Assembly (NCBI RefSeq): GCF_024355225.1
Contig: NZ_VCNH01000008.1
Location: forward strand, 3,348,001-3,412,000
Source: Roseovarius sp. M141
GTDB taxonomy: Bacteria; Pseudomonadota; Alphaproteobacteria; Rhodobacterales; Rhodobacteraceae
Length of the DNA stretch: 64,000 nucleotides
Direction of reading: 5' to 3'
Shown: positions 19,674 through 28,668 of the stretch, in pieces
Numbering within the stretch: position 1 is the stretch's first letter
Layout: the number at the start of each line of letters is the position of its first letter
Translations under genes and position numbers: made by a program
The notes under the pieces: generated by a model
The model's database searches: none
What the model was told of the DNA's origin: nothing
What the model saw: only the letters and a program-made list of their open reading frames with translations

Positions 19674-20774
19674 ATGTCAGATACTCGCTCCACCCCGCTT
19701 ATCCAGTCCCTGCCCGCAGCAATCCCCTTTGTCGGGCCGGAAACGATGGAGCGCACGCGCGGCGCACCTTTCGCCGCCCGCCTTGGCGCGAACGAGAGCG
19801 TCTTTGGCCCATCGCCCCGCGCCATTGCCGCGATGGAGGCGGCCACAGCCGAGATCTGGAAATACGCCGATTCGACCAGCTTTGAATTGCGCCGCGCACT
19901 GGCCGCGCAGAATGGCGTTGCGCCGGAGAATATCGTCGTTGGCGAAGGCATCGACGGGCTGCTGGGCTATCTGGTGCGCCTGATGATCGCGCCAGGCGAT
20001 GCGGTCGTCACGTCCGACGGTGCCTATCCGACGTTCAACTACCACGTCATCGGCTATGGCGGCACGCTGCACAAGGTGCCCTATCGGGATGATTTTGAGG
20101 ACCCCGCCGCCCTGATGGCCCGCGCGGCTGAGGTGGGCGCGAAACTGGTCTACCTAGCCAACCCCGACAACCCGATGGGCACGTGGCATGACGGCGAGGC
20201 GATGTCGGAGGCGCTGGACAAACTGCCAAAGGGCGCGCTTCTGATCCTAGATGAGGCCTACGTCGAATTTGCCCCCGCCGCCGCGCCGATTGATGCGGGC
20301 GATCCGCGCGTCATCCGCATGCGCACGTTTTCCAAGGCGTATGGCATGGCCGGCGCGCGCGTCGGCTATGCCATGGGAGCGGCAAATCTGATCGCGGAAT
20401 TCGAGAAGATCCGCAATCATTTCGGCATGAACCGGGCAGCGCAGGCCGGGGCGCTGGCGGCTGTGGAGGACACCGGCTGGCTGGCGCATGTTCAGGCGCA
20501 GGTCGCCGCCGCACGGGGCACGATCGCCCGCATCGCGGCCGAGAACGGGCTGATCTCCATCCCCTCGGCCACCAATTTCGTCAGCATCGATTGCGGTAGC
20601 GACGGCGATTTCGCCCGCGCCGTGCTGGAAGGGCTGGCGCGGCGCGATATCTTTGTACGGATGCCCTTTGCCACGCCGCAAAACCGCTGCATTCGGGTCA
20701 GCTGTGGCACGCCGGATGATCTGGCGCTGTTCGCCGCCGCCCTGCCCGGCGCGCTGGCAGACGCGCGCGGCTAA
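19674..20774 (+). CDS. HisC-like PLP aminotransferase (second copy)
   Basis: A 366-residue fold-I aminotransferase resembling histidinol-phosphate aminotransferase. It has LGANESVFGPS, KYADSTSFELR, LANPDNPMGTW, LDEAYVEFAP, the PLP-lysine loop TFSKAYGMAGARVGY and IRVSCGTPDD. It differs from the 14.7-kb copy in the substrate loops, so its substrate is uncertain. The ATG at 19674 is preferred to an upstream TTG. Its 3' end overlaps that of the convergent class V aminotransferase by four bases. Confidence 0.88.
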   Translation: MSDTRSTPLIQSLPAAIPFVGPETMERTRGAPFAARLGANESVFGPSPRAIAAMEAATAEIWKYADSTSFELRRALAAQNGVAPENIVVGEGIDGLLGYLVRLMIAPGDAVVTSDGAYPTFNYHVIGYGGTLHKVPYRDDFEDPAALMARAAEVGAKLVYLANPDNPMGTWHDGEAMSEALDKLPKGALLILDEAYVEFAPAAAPIDAGDPRVIRMRTFSKAYGMAGARVGYAMGAANLIAEFEKIRNHFGMNRAAQAGALAAVEDTGWLAHVQAQVAAARGTIARIAAENGLISIPSATNFVSIDCGSDGDFARAVLEGLARRDIFVRMPFATPQNRCIRVSCGTPDDLALFAAALPGALADARG

Positions 20775-21988
20775 CCGCGCGCGATCACCTCGGCCGCCGC
20801 GCCCAGCGCCCCCGATCCGTGTCGGATATCCAGCGCGATCAGCCCCGCCTCGATACTGCTCAGCACGCCCAGCACCATATGCGCGTTGACATGGCCCATA
20901 TGGCCGATGCGGAAAAAACCGTGCCACGCCGGATCGTCCGGCTCGGCCATGCCCAGACCGATGCCCAGTGTCACGCCGGCCTCACGCTCCAGCCACGCAC
21001 GCAGATCGCTGGCGCGCGGGGCGGGCAGCGACAGCGCCGTGACGGCGCGGCTGCGATGCGCCGGATCGCCAATGTTCAGCCCCAGCGCGCCGCATTGCGC
21101 CCACACCTCGCAGGCGGCCCAGATCGCGCGGGCCAGCCGGTCATGGCGCGCCCACACAGCCTCGATCCCCTCCTCGCGGATCATGTCCAGAGCGGCGCGC
21201 AGACCATAAAGGTGCTGAGTCGGCGCCGTGCCAAAGAAATACTGATAGAACTGGTCGGGCGCGGCGCGCAGCGTCCAATCCCAATAGGGGCTGACACGGG
21301 TCAACCTGCGCCGCGCCTCGGCCGCCTTTTCGCTGAAGAACACAAAGCCGAGGCCCGGCGGCATCATCAGCCCCTTCTGGCTGGCGGTAACGGCAACATC
21401 GACGCCCCAGGCGTCCATTTCGAACCTGTCGCACCCAAACGAGGCAATGCAATCGGCCATGAGCAGCGCCGGATGCCCCGCCGCATCCATCGCGGCGCGT
21501 ACCGCCGCCACATCGCTGAGTGCCGAACTGGACGTGTCGACATGGGTGGCCACGACCACCTTGATCTGGCGTTCGGTGTCAGCGCGCAGAACCTCTTCGA
21601 CGCGGGCAGGGTCGATCGGGGCCGCGCGGCCGAAATCCATCTTGGCCACATCGGCGCCCAGCTGCGCCGCCATGTCGGCCCAGCCATGCCCGAAGCTTCC
21701 GGTGATCAGCGCCAGCACTCCGTCCCCCGGCGTCAGCGTATTGGCAAAGGCCGCCTCCCACGCGCCATGGCCGTTGGAGATATAAATGGCGGCGTGATGC
21801 TCGGTACGCGCGACGCGCTTCAGATCCGGCAGCAGCGTATCCGCCATCTCGACCAGCGCGCCGGCATAGATGTTCGGCGATGCGCAATGCATCGCGTTCA
21901 GCACCCGGTCGGGCACGACCGAGGGGCCGGGAATTGCCAGATAGCTGCGCCCGCCTGCCAGCGCTCCGCGTTGCTTCGGTCCGCTCAT
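20771..21988 (-). CDS. alanine/serine-glyoxylate-type class V aminotransferase
   Basis: A 405-residue PLP enzyme. Signature segments are AIPGPSVVPDRVL, SNGHGAWEAAFAN, VATHVDTSS, ADCIASFGCDRFEMDAWGVD and the PLP lysine in TASQKGLMMPPGLGF; the C-terminal part contains RIGHMGHVN. This matches the glyoxylate aminotransferase branch (serine-glyoxylate or purine-catabolic). The start (21988) has a clear GGAGA ribosome site and is preferred to an upstream frame extension. It is divergent from the phosphatase gene. Confidence 0.9.
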   Translation of the reverse strand: MSGPKQRGALAGGRSYLAIPGPSVVPDRVLNAMHCASPNIYAGALVEMADTLLPDLKRVARTEHHAAIYISNGHGAWEAAFANTLTPGDGVLALITGSFGHGWADMAAQLGADVAKMDFGRAAPIDPARVEEVLRADTERQIKVVVATHVDTSSSALSDVAAVRAAMDAAGHPALLMADCIASFGCDRFEMDAWGVDVAVTASQKGLMMPPGLGFVFFSEKAAEARRRLTRVSPYWDWTLRAAPDQFYQYFFGTAPTQHLYGLRAALDMIREEGIEAVWARHDRLARAIWAACEVWAQCGALGLNIGDPAHRSRAVTALSLPAPRASDLRAWLEREAGVTLGIGLGMAEPDDPAWHGFFRIGHMGHVNAHMVLGVLSSIEAGLIALDIRHGSGALGAAAEVIARG

Positions 21989-22119
21989 CACCGTCTCCCT
22001 TCGGCCTTGATGCCGCACATTTACCGCCAACGGGGGCCGCGTCAATCCACCCGCGCGGCTTGCCTTGATGCACGCGCAAGGCTAAACCCGAACATTCCTG
22101 CCGCAGCCCCGAGGCCAAC

Positions 22120-22803
22120 ATGACCCCCTTCAAAAGACTGGCCACGTGGGAGCGTAACCTGCGCCAATCCTACAACACCGACCTTTCGACCCCCGAAAAC
22201 CGGCGCCGCGCGCATATCTACAACCTGTGGTTCGACCACGCCATCCTGCGCGGCATCTGGACCAACCAGTACGAGGTCGCGCCGGGCGTCTGGCGCTCGA
22301 ACCACCCCACGCACAAGCGGTTTGCCCGGATGAAGGCGATGGGCGTCAAATCCATCCTCAACCTGCGCGGCTCGGCCGGCGCGGCACATTACCTGACCGA
22401 AAAGGAAAGCTGCGCGGCACTGGGCCTGACGCTGGTCGATGTGACATTGCATGCCCGATACGCCGCCCCGCCCGAGGATATTCAGGCCCTGATCGACGCC
22501 TTTCGCAGCATTGAGAAGCCCTTTGTCATGCATTGCAAATCCGGCGCGGACCGGGCCGGATTCGCCTCGGCCATCTACCTGATGGTGATCGAGGGGCGCA
22601 GCGTGGCCGAGGCGCGCCCGATGCTGGGCCTGCGGTTCCTGCATGTGCGCCGCTCGCGTACCGGCGTGCTGGATTACATTCTGGACCTTTACGAGACGCG
22701 CCACGCCGAAACCGGCATCGGGTTCGAGCAATGGGTGCAGACCGAATACGACAACACCGCCGTGCAGGCCGATTTCGAGGCCCGTTTCAAGCCTTGGTTC
22801 TAA
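22120..22803 (+). CDS. tyrosine/dual-specificity phosphatase-like protein
   Basis: A 227-residue cytoplasmic protein with the Cys-based phosphatase loop HCKSGADRAG (C-x5-R) near residue 138 and an upstream conserved NLRGSAGAAHY and DVTLHARYAAPP segment where the general acid would lie. The long N-terminal helix-rich part (WERNLRQSYNTDLSTPENRRRAH) is family-specific. Substrate (protein or small molecule) is unknown. Its 3' end overlaps the gene for GAPDH on the other strand by 17 bases. Confidence 0.8.
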   Translation: MTPFKRLATWERNLRQSYNTDLSTPENRRRAHIYNLWFDHAILRGIWTNQYEVAPGVWRSNHPTHKRFARMKAMGVKSILNLRGSAGAAHYLTEKESCAALGLTLVDVTLHARYAAPPEDIQALIDAFRSIEKPFVMHCKSGADRAGFASAIYLMVIEGRSVAEARPMLGLRFLHVRRSRTGVLDYILDLYETRHAETGIGFEQWVQTEYDNTAVQADFEARFKPWF

Positions 22804-23806
22804 GGCCCGCCCCGATGCGAGCGGCCATGTCCAGCATCCGGCAGGAAAACCCCCACTCGTTATCATACCAGCCAAACACACGGCATAGCCCGCCCTGCGA
22901 TACGGAGGTTTCGCGCCCGCACATGATGATCGATTCCGGACGCGCGCGCAGATCGGACGACACCAGCGGCCGTTCGGTCCAGCCAAAGACACCGGTATAG
23001 GGCCCAGTTTGCGCCGCATCGCGCAGAACGGCGTTCACCATATCCACCGACACCGGCTGCGTCGTCTGAACAACCAAATCAATGCACGACACGCTGGCCG
23101 TCGGCACCCGGATCGCGCGCGCCTCGATCCGCCCTGCCAGATCCGGCAGGACCAGTTCCATCTGGCGCCGGGCGCTGGTCGTGGTCGGCACCATCGACAG
23201 GGCGGCGGCGCGGCTCCGCTCCAGATTGCCGCGCGGCTTGTCCACCGTCGGCTGGCTGCCGGTATAGCAATGCACCGTCGTTATCTGGCCCGATACGATG
23301 CCGAACGCCTCGTCCAGCAGCCGTGCCAACGGCGCCAGTGCATTGGTGGTACAGGACGCGTTTGAAATGATGTCCTGACCGGCCAGCGCCGCCTCGTTCG
23401 CGCCCAGAACCAGCGTCACGTCCGCCTCGGCCGCCGGGCCGGATACCAGAACGGCCCCGGCGCCCGCCTCGATCCCGCGCGCGGCCATGGCGCGCTTGCC
23501 CGCCATGCCGGTGCATTCCAACACCAGATCGACACCGCTCAGATCCAACTGGCGCAGGTCTGGCGCCGAGTGAAAGGCGATCTCGCGCCCCCCTGCGATC
23601 AGCGTGCCCGGCGCGGTGGCGACCTTGCCGGGCCAGGTGCCGTAAACGCTGTCATATTCAAACAGATAGGCGCAGGTCTCCAGCGGCTCGATCTCGTTGA
23701 TCAGTACCAGTTCGATATCAGTGCGACCCTGCAAGATGATCCGCAAGATGGCGCGACCGATCCGGCCAAATCCATTTATGGCGATCCTGACAGGCGGCTG
23801 GGACAT
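22787..23806 (-). CDS. gap: type I glyceraldehyde-3-phosphate dehydrogenase
   Basis: A 339-residue glycolytic/gluconeogenic enzyme. It has the NAD-binding motif INGFGRIGR at the N-terminus, the catalytic Cys152 in SNASCTTN, the HCYTGSQPTVD loop, RIEARAIRVPT and the C-terminal WYDNEWGFSCRM. The second strand carries Asn (LINEI) where NAD-specific enzymes have NDL, so cofactor choice and a possible erythrose-4-phosphate role are open. The start MSQPPVRIAINGF is chosen over a non-conserved extension. The last 17 bases overlap the convergent phosphatase gene. Confidence 0.9.
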   Translation of the reverse strand: MSQPPVRIAINGFGRIGRAILRIILQGRTDIELVLINEIEPLETCAYLFEYDSVYGTWPGKVATAPGTLIAGGREIAFHSAPDLRQLDLSGVDLVLECTGMAGKRAMAARGIEAGAGAVLVSGPAAEADVTLVLGANEAALAGQDIISNASCTTNALAPLARLLDEAFGIVSGQITTVHCYTGSQPTVDKPRGNLERSRAAALSMVPTTTSARRQMELVLPDLAGRIEARAIRVPTASVSCIDLVVQTTQPVSVDMVNAVLRDAAQTGPYTGVFGWTERPLVSSDLRARPESIIMCGRETSVSQGGLCRVFGWYDNEWGFSCRMLDMAARIGAGLRTKA

Positions 23807-24025
23807 CACATTGACTCCGAAAGCGGTATTCCCGCCAATCGTTAGCGCGCCCACGCCGCGCCCGCCACCCCCCTCACGCGGCTTTCATTGTTCCGCAAAT
23901 ACTCCCGCGCGGCGCGCGGACCCGGACCGCCACAAACGCCGCCGCGCCTATTGCGCCCGAACGATTGCCGCTGGTATCGCCATCATGCTAGTGTCCGGCA
24001 AAAAACGCAGGGCAGATCCCACCAC

Positions 24026-25054
24026 ATGACCGCACTTAGCGAATACGAACGGCTCGAGGCGCAGGGCCTGTGGCGCGCCGCCCCCGGCGATCAGCGCCGC
24101 GAGGTGGTAGTGTCAGTTGGCGATGCGACCCTCATCATCACCGATATGCGCGACCGGGCGCTGACACATTGGTCGATCCCGGCGGTCGTGCGGGCCAATC
24201 CCGGCCAGACGCCGGCGATCTATCACCCGGACGGCGACACCGGCGAAACGCTAGAGTTGGGCGCAGCCGAATATCAGATGATTGACGCCATAGAAAAGCT
24301 GCGCACCGGTGTTGCGCGCCTCAGGCCGCGTCCGGGGCGGCTGCGGCTGGCTATGGTGCTGGGATCGATGGCCGTTGTGGCGGCGCTGGCGATTTTCTGG
24401 TTGCCGGGCGCGGTACGTGACCATGCGCTGCGCGTGGTGCCACCGGTCAAACGCGCCCAGATCGGTGCCGCCCTCGAGGCGCAGATGCAGGCCGTGACCG
24501 GTCCGCCATGCCGCGCGCCCGCAGGTGCCACCGCGCTGGCGCGTCTGGCCGAACGCCTGCCTGCCCGGCGCGGCACCGGCGCGCTGCGCGTCGTACGCGA
24601 CGGCGTTGACAGCACCGCCACCCTGCCCGGCGGCACGATCCTGCTGCACCGCTCGCTGGTCGAAGATTTCGAAGAGCCCGACGTCGTCGCCGGCTATATC
24701 GTCGCCGAACGAACGCGCGCCCGCGCCTATGATCCGCTGGGCCGTCTGCTGGACCACGTCGGCATGATCGCGTCGTTCCGGCTGCTGACCACGGGCGAGC
24801 CGGGAACCGAGGCCCTGCGCAGCTATGCCGAATATCTTCTGACCGACGCCCCGTCCGCGTCCGTGGACAGCGCCGCCCTGCTGGACGGGTTCAAGGCGTG
24901 GTCGATCCGCAGCACGCCCTACGCCTATGCCCGCGACATCACCGGCGAAACGACCCTGCACCTGATCGAGGCCGATCCCTTTGCATCGGGCGCCCCGCCA
25001 GCGGTGCTGAGCGATGCCGACTGGCTGCGCCTGCAAGGGATCTGCGGCGGCTGA
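24026..25054 (+). CDS. membrane-anchored hypothetical protein with possible peptidase-like domain
   Basis: A 342-residue protein. A cytoplasmic N-terminal domain of about 100 residues (MTALSEYERLEAQGLWRA, PAIYHPDGDTGETLEL) precedes one transmembrane helix (AMVLGSMAVVAALAIFWLPG, about residues 108-128), and the remainder should face the periplasm. The latter contains CRAPAGATALARLAERLP and TLPGGTILLHRSLVEDFEEPDVVAGYIVAE, which looks like an M48-type peptidase segment in which the HExxH zinc motif is lost (VAGYIVAE). I do not recognise a named family. The ATG is chosen where conservation-like sequence starts. Confidence 0.65.
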   Translation: MTALSEYERLEAQGLWRAAPGDQRREVVVSVGDATLIITDMRDRALTHWSIPAVVRANPGQTPAIYHPDGDTGETLELGAAEYQMIDAIEKLRTGVARLRPRPGRLRLAMVLGSMAVVAALAIFWLPGAVRDHALRVVPPVKRAQIGAALEAQMQAVTGPPCRAPAGATALARLAERLPARRGTGALRVVRDGVDSTATLPGGTILLHRSLVEDFEEPDVVAGYIVAERTRARAYDPLGRLLDHVGMIASFRLLTTGEPGTEALRSYAEYLLTDAPSASVDSAALLDGFKAWSIRSTPYAYARDITGETTLHLIEADPFASGAPPAVLSDADWLRLQGICGG

Positions 25055-25082
25055 GCCAAGGCTGCGCTGCAGGTTGGCACTG

Positions 25083-25108
25083 CAAAACGCCGGACCCGCC
25101 CCCGGCGT
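25083..25108 (-). terminator. probable intrinsic terminator downstream of upp
   Basis: On the minus strand a 7-base stem (ACGCCGG / CCGGCGT) with an 8-base loop is followed by a short T-run (TTTTG). It lies about 110 bases past the upp stop, between converging genes. Confidence 0.5.
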
Positions 25109-25219
25109 ATCCGCGTCAGCGCGAAAGGCCGCGAAACCTTACACTGCCCCACAATATGTAGGGGAATCCTGTCTGAACTCATATGTCTGGGTAAACAGGT
25201 CCGCTTCCGCGGTTCTGCG

Positions 25220-25852
25220 TCATTTCGTACCGAACATCCGATCGCCGGCATCCCCGAGACCCGGCAGGATATAGCCCTTGTCGTCCATCCCATCATCCAG
25301 CGACGCGGTTACGATAGGCACATCAGGATGCGCCTCTTTCATGCGCGCAACACCTTCGGGGGAGGCCAACAGGCACAGGAACCGGATATCCTTGGCGCCG
25401 GCCTCTTTCAGCAGATCGACGGCGGCGGCCGATGAATTGCCCGTCGCCAGCATCGGATCGACCACGATCACCAGCCGTTTGTCCATCTGGTCTGGCACCT
25501 TGAAATAATACTGCACGGGCTGCAACGTCGTCTCGTCCCGGTAGAGCCCGACAAAGCCGACCCGCGCCGACGGGATCAGCTCCAGCATGCCGTCCAGCAG
25601 GCCGTTACCGGCCCGCAGGATCGAGATCAGCGCCAGCTTGCGTCCGGCCAGCACCGGTGCGTCCATCGTTTGCATCGGCGTTTCGATCTCGCGCGTGGTC
25701 ATCGGCAGCTCGTGCGTGACTTCGTAGGCCAGCAGTTGCGAGATTTCGCGCAGAAGCTGCCGGAACACTGCCGTCGAAGCGTCCTTTTCGCGCATCAGCG
25801 TCAGCTTGTGCTGGACCAGCGGGTGTTTGACGATCGTAAGATGCTCTTGCAT
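25220..25852 (-). CDS. upp: uracil phosphoribosyltransferase
   Basis: A 210-residue salvage enzyme that makes UMP from uracil and PRPP. It has [27 protein letters not shown], the PRPP-binding loop [17 protein letters not shown], and the C-terminal [16 protein letters not shown]. The start at 25852 is fixed by a strong ribosome site (GGAAGGA) and the conserved [14 protein letters not shown]. The gene stands alone on the minus strand and is divergent from maeB across 192 bases. Confidence 0.97.
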   Translation of the reverse strand: MQEHLTIVKHPLVQHKLTLMREKDASTAVFRQLLREISQLLAYEVTHELPMTTREIETPMQTMDAPVLAGRKLALISILRAGNGLLDGMLELIPSARVGFVGLYRDETTLQPVQYYFKVPDQMDKRLVIVVDPMLATGNSSAAAVDLLKEAGAKDIRFLCLLASPEGVARMKEAHPDVPIVTASLDDGMDDKGYILPGLGDAGDRMFGTK

Positions 25853-26044
25853 GGGGTATCCTTCCGGCGAATGATTATGGCCTTTTATCCGGATGCAGAG
25901 GCCAAGGGCAATGGCCGAGGCAGGCCGCCGCCCCATTCCCGATTGCGCAAATGCGCGCAAGACTGCACACTCAGGCAGGCCCCGGACACATCGCAATGCG
26001 GCGGTTGGTTCAATGTTAAACCAAATCACGCTAGGATCTGCCAG

Positions 26045-28321
26045 ATGAGCGACACAAGCGATACGCTACGACAGGCGGCACTGAACTATCACGAGTTCCC
26101 CAAACCCGGGAAGCTGGAAGTGCGCGCAACCAAACCGCTGGCCAATGGCCGCGATCTGGCCCGCGCCTATTCCCCCGGCGTCGCCGAGGCGTGTCTGGAG
26201 ATCCAGACAGACCCGGCAAATGCCAGCCGCTATACCAGCCGGGGCAATCTGGTGGCGGTCGTCACCAACGGCACCGCCGTTCTGGGCCTTGGCAATATCG
26301 GCGCGCTGGCCTCCAAGCCGGTGATGGAGGGCAAGGCCGTCCTGTTCAAGAAATTCGCCAACATCGACTGTTTCGATATCGAACTGGACGAATCAGACCC
26401 CGAAAAGCTGGCCGAGATCGTCTGCGCTCTGGAACCCACCTTCGGCGCGATCAACCTTGAAGATATCAAGGCGCCCGATTGTTTCATCGTGGAAAAGATC
26501 TGCCGCGAAAAAATGGGCATCCCGGTTTTCCACGACGATCAGCACGGCACCGCCATCGTTGTCGGGGCGGCGGCGAAAAATGCGCTGCACGTCACCGGCA
26601 AACGCTGGGAGGACATCAAGATCGTCTCGACCGGCGGTGGCGCTGCCGGGATCGCCTGCCTGAACATGCTGGTGAAACTGGGGGCGCGGCGCGAAAATAT
26701 CTGGCTGTGCGACATTCACGGGCTGGTTTACGAGGGCCGGGCCGAGGACATGAATCCGCAAAAGACCGAATTCGCGCAAAAGACCGATCTGCGCGGTCTG
26801 GATGACGTGATCGGCGGCGCGGACCTGTTCCTTGGCCTGTCCGGCCCCGGTGCGCTGACGCTGGACCATGTGCGAAAAATGGCGGCGCGCCCCATCGTCT
26901 TTGCGCTGGCCAATCCCACGCCCGAAATCATGCCCGCCCTCGCGCGCGAGGCGGTGCCGGACGCGATCATCGCCACGGGCCGCAGCGATTTTCCCAATCA
27001 GGTCAACAACGTGCTGTGTTTCCCGTTCATCTTTCGCGGCGCGCTGGACGTGGGCGCGACGCAGATCAACGACGAAATGCAAATCGCCTGCGTCGACGGC
27101 ATCGCCGAGCTGGCGCGCGCCACGACCTCCGCCGAGGCCGCAGCCGCCTATCATGGCGAATCGATGACATTCGGCGCCGATTACCTGATCCCCAAGCCCT
27201 TTGATCCCCGCCTGTCGGGCATCGTCTCCACAGCCGTCGCACGCGCCGCCATGGCCAGCGGTGTCGCCACCCGCCCGCTGGAAGATCTGGACGCATACAA
27301 GGCCAAGCTGGACGCGTCCGTGTTCAAATCCGCCCTGCTGATGCGTCCCGTTTTCGAGGCCGCGAAAAAGGACGCCCGCCGTATCGTCTTTGCCGAAGGC
27401 GAGGACGAAAGGGTGTTGCGCGCCGCGCAGGCCATCCTGGAGGAAACCAGAGAGCAGCCCATCCTGATCGGTCGGCCCTCGGTCATCGAAACCCGCTGTG
27501 AACGGCTGGGCCTGAACATCCGCCCCGGCCGCGATTTCCGTCTGGTCAACCCCGAGGACGATCCGCGCTATCGCGACTACTGGACCAGCTACCACGAGAT
27601 CATGAAGCGACGCGGCGTCACCCCCGATCTGGCCAAGGCGGTCATGCGCACAAACACCACCGCCATCGGCGCCGTCATGGTCCACCGCGGCGAGGCCGAC
27701 AGCCTGCTGTGCGGCACCTTCGGCGAATACCGCTGGCACCTGAATTATGTCAGTCAGGTGCTATCGGATGCCAATCGCCGCCCCCATGGCGCCCTGTCGA
27801 TGATGATCCTTGAAGACGGGCCACTTTTCATCAGCGATACGCATGTCCGCGTCTTCCCATTGCCCGAAGACCTGGCAGAAACGGCCATCGGCGCCGCGCG
27901 CCATGTGCGCCGCTTCGGGATCGAACCCAAAGTCGCCTTTTGCTCGCAATCGCAGTTCGGCAATCAGGGCGAGGATTCGGGCAAGCGCCTGCGTGCCGCC
28001 GTTGCCCTGCTGGACGCGAAGCCCCGCGATTTCTGCTACGAGGGCGAAATGAACCTCGACGCCGCGCTGGACGAAGAGCTGCGGGCACGCCTGCTGCCCG
28101 ACAACCGGATGGAGGGGGCGGCGAACGTGCTGATCTTCTCCAACGTCGATGCAGCGTCGGGTGTGCGCAACATCCTGAAAATGAAGGGGGGCGGGCTGGA
28201 GGTCGGCCCGATCCTGATGGGCATGGGCAACCGCGCGCATATCGTGACACCCTCGATCACCGCGCGCGGGCTGCTGAACATGGCCGCCATCGCCGGAACG
28301 CCCGTCGCGCATTATGGCTGA
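26045..28321 (+). CDS. maeB: NADP-dependent malic enzyme fused to phosphotransacetylase-like domain
   Basis: A 758-residue MaeB protein that decarboxylates malate to pyruvate. The malic domain (about 1-430) has [21 protein letters not shown] with the metal ligands, and the nucleotide site [14 protein letters not shown]. The C-terminal part (about 440-758) is a phosphotransacetylase-like domain ([28 protein letters not shown]) thought to serve in acetyl-CoA regulation and oligomerisation. The frame is open far upstream, but the conserved start [13 protein letters not shown] is at 26045. Prominent role in gluconeogenesis from C4 acids; placed near prpE. Confidence 0.95.
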   Translation: MSDTSDTLRQAALNYHEFPKPGKLEVRATKPLANGRDLARAYSPGVAEACLEIQTDPANASRYTSRGNLVAVVTNGTAVLGLGNIGALASKPVMEGKAVLFKKFANIDCFDIELDESDPEKLAEIVCALEPTFGAINLEDIKAPDCFIVEKICREKMGIPVFHDDQHGTAIVVGAAAKNALHVTGKRWEDIKIVSTGGGAAGIACLNMLVKLGARRENIWLCDIHGLVYEGRAEDMNPQKTEFAQKTDLRGLDDVIGGADLFLGLSGPGALTLDHVRKMAARPIVFALANPTPEIMPALAREAVPDAIIATGRSDFPNQVNNVLCFPFIFRGALDVGATQINDEMQIACVDGIAELARATTSAEAAAAYHGESMTFGADYLIPKPFDPRLSGIVSTAVARAAMASGVATRPLEDLDAYKAKLDASVFKSALLMRPVFEAAKKDARRIVFAEGEDERVLRAAQAILEETREQPILIGRPSVIETRCERLGLNIRPGRDFRLVNPEDDPRYRDYWTSYHEIMKRRGVTPDLAKAVMRTNTTAIGAVMVHRGEADSLLCGTFGEYRWHLNYVSQVLSDANRRPHGALSMMILEDGPLFISDTHVRVFPLPEDLAETAIGAARHVRRFGIEPKVAFCSQSQFGNQGEDSGKRLRAAVALLDAKPRDFCYEGEMNLDAALDEELRARLLPDNRMEGAANVLIFSNVDAASGVRNILKMKGGGLEVGPILMGMGNRAHIVTPSITARGLLNMAAIAGTPVAHYG

Positions 28322-28640
28322 ACGCGTCAATCGCTGGGGTTTTTGGGCGCGGATCGACGACGGCGCCAGCGACGCGGTGCGCCCATAGGGCCTGCCGATC
28401 TTCCTCGCCATGGTAGCGCTTGAAGCGTGACCGTCGCCCCTCTGGGGTCTGGCGCTGCGATGCAGTATCGCGCTAACTGTGATTTCTGGCCTACGCGGTT
28501 CGCTATGGCTGCGGGCCACCATCCCTGACCATGAAAGCATCACCGCCCCGCCTTCCAGGGAGGCGTCGGCGCTAGCGCGGCCATCTGACGTCCGCTGGTC
28601 AACGCGACGCGTCTTGCCGTGCCCCCTGTCGGCGCTCTAG
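28314..28640 (+). pseudogene. decayed small gene between maeB and prpE
   Basis: An ATG overlapping the maeB stop opens a frame [20 protein letters not shown] that meets an in-frame TAG at 28386 and a TGA at 28428 but otherwise stays open for 108 codons to a TAG at 28638. The segments around the stops (GLPIFLAMVALEA, LALRCSIALTVISGLRG) look like membrane helices. This pattern suggests a translationally coupled small membrane-protein gene that has been disabled by two nonsense changes. Chance openness in GC-rich DNA is possible. Confidence 0.4.
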
Positions 28641-28668
28641 AAAGGTATCAACAAGCAGGGAGTGCACC

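Noticed and set aside
23888..24025. N-terminal extension of the membrane-anchored hypothetical protein
   Set aside because: The extra 46 residues are Arg/Pro-rich without conserved character, and the downstream ATG starts a typical protein sequence.
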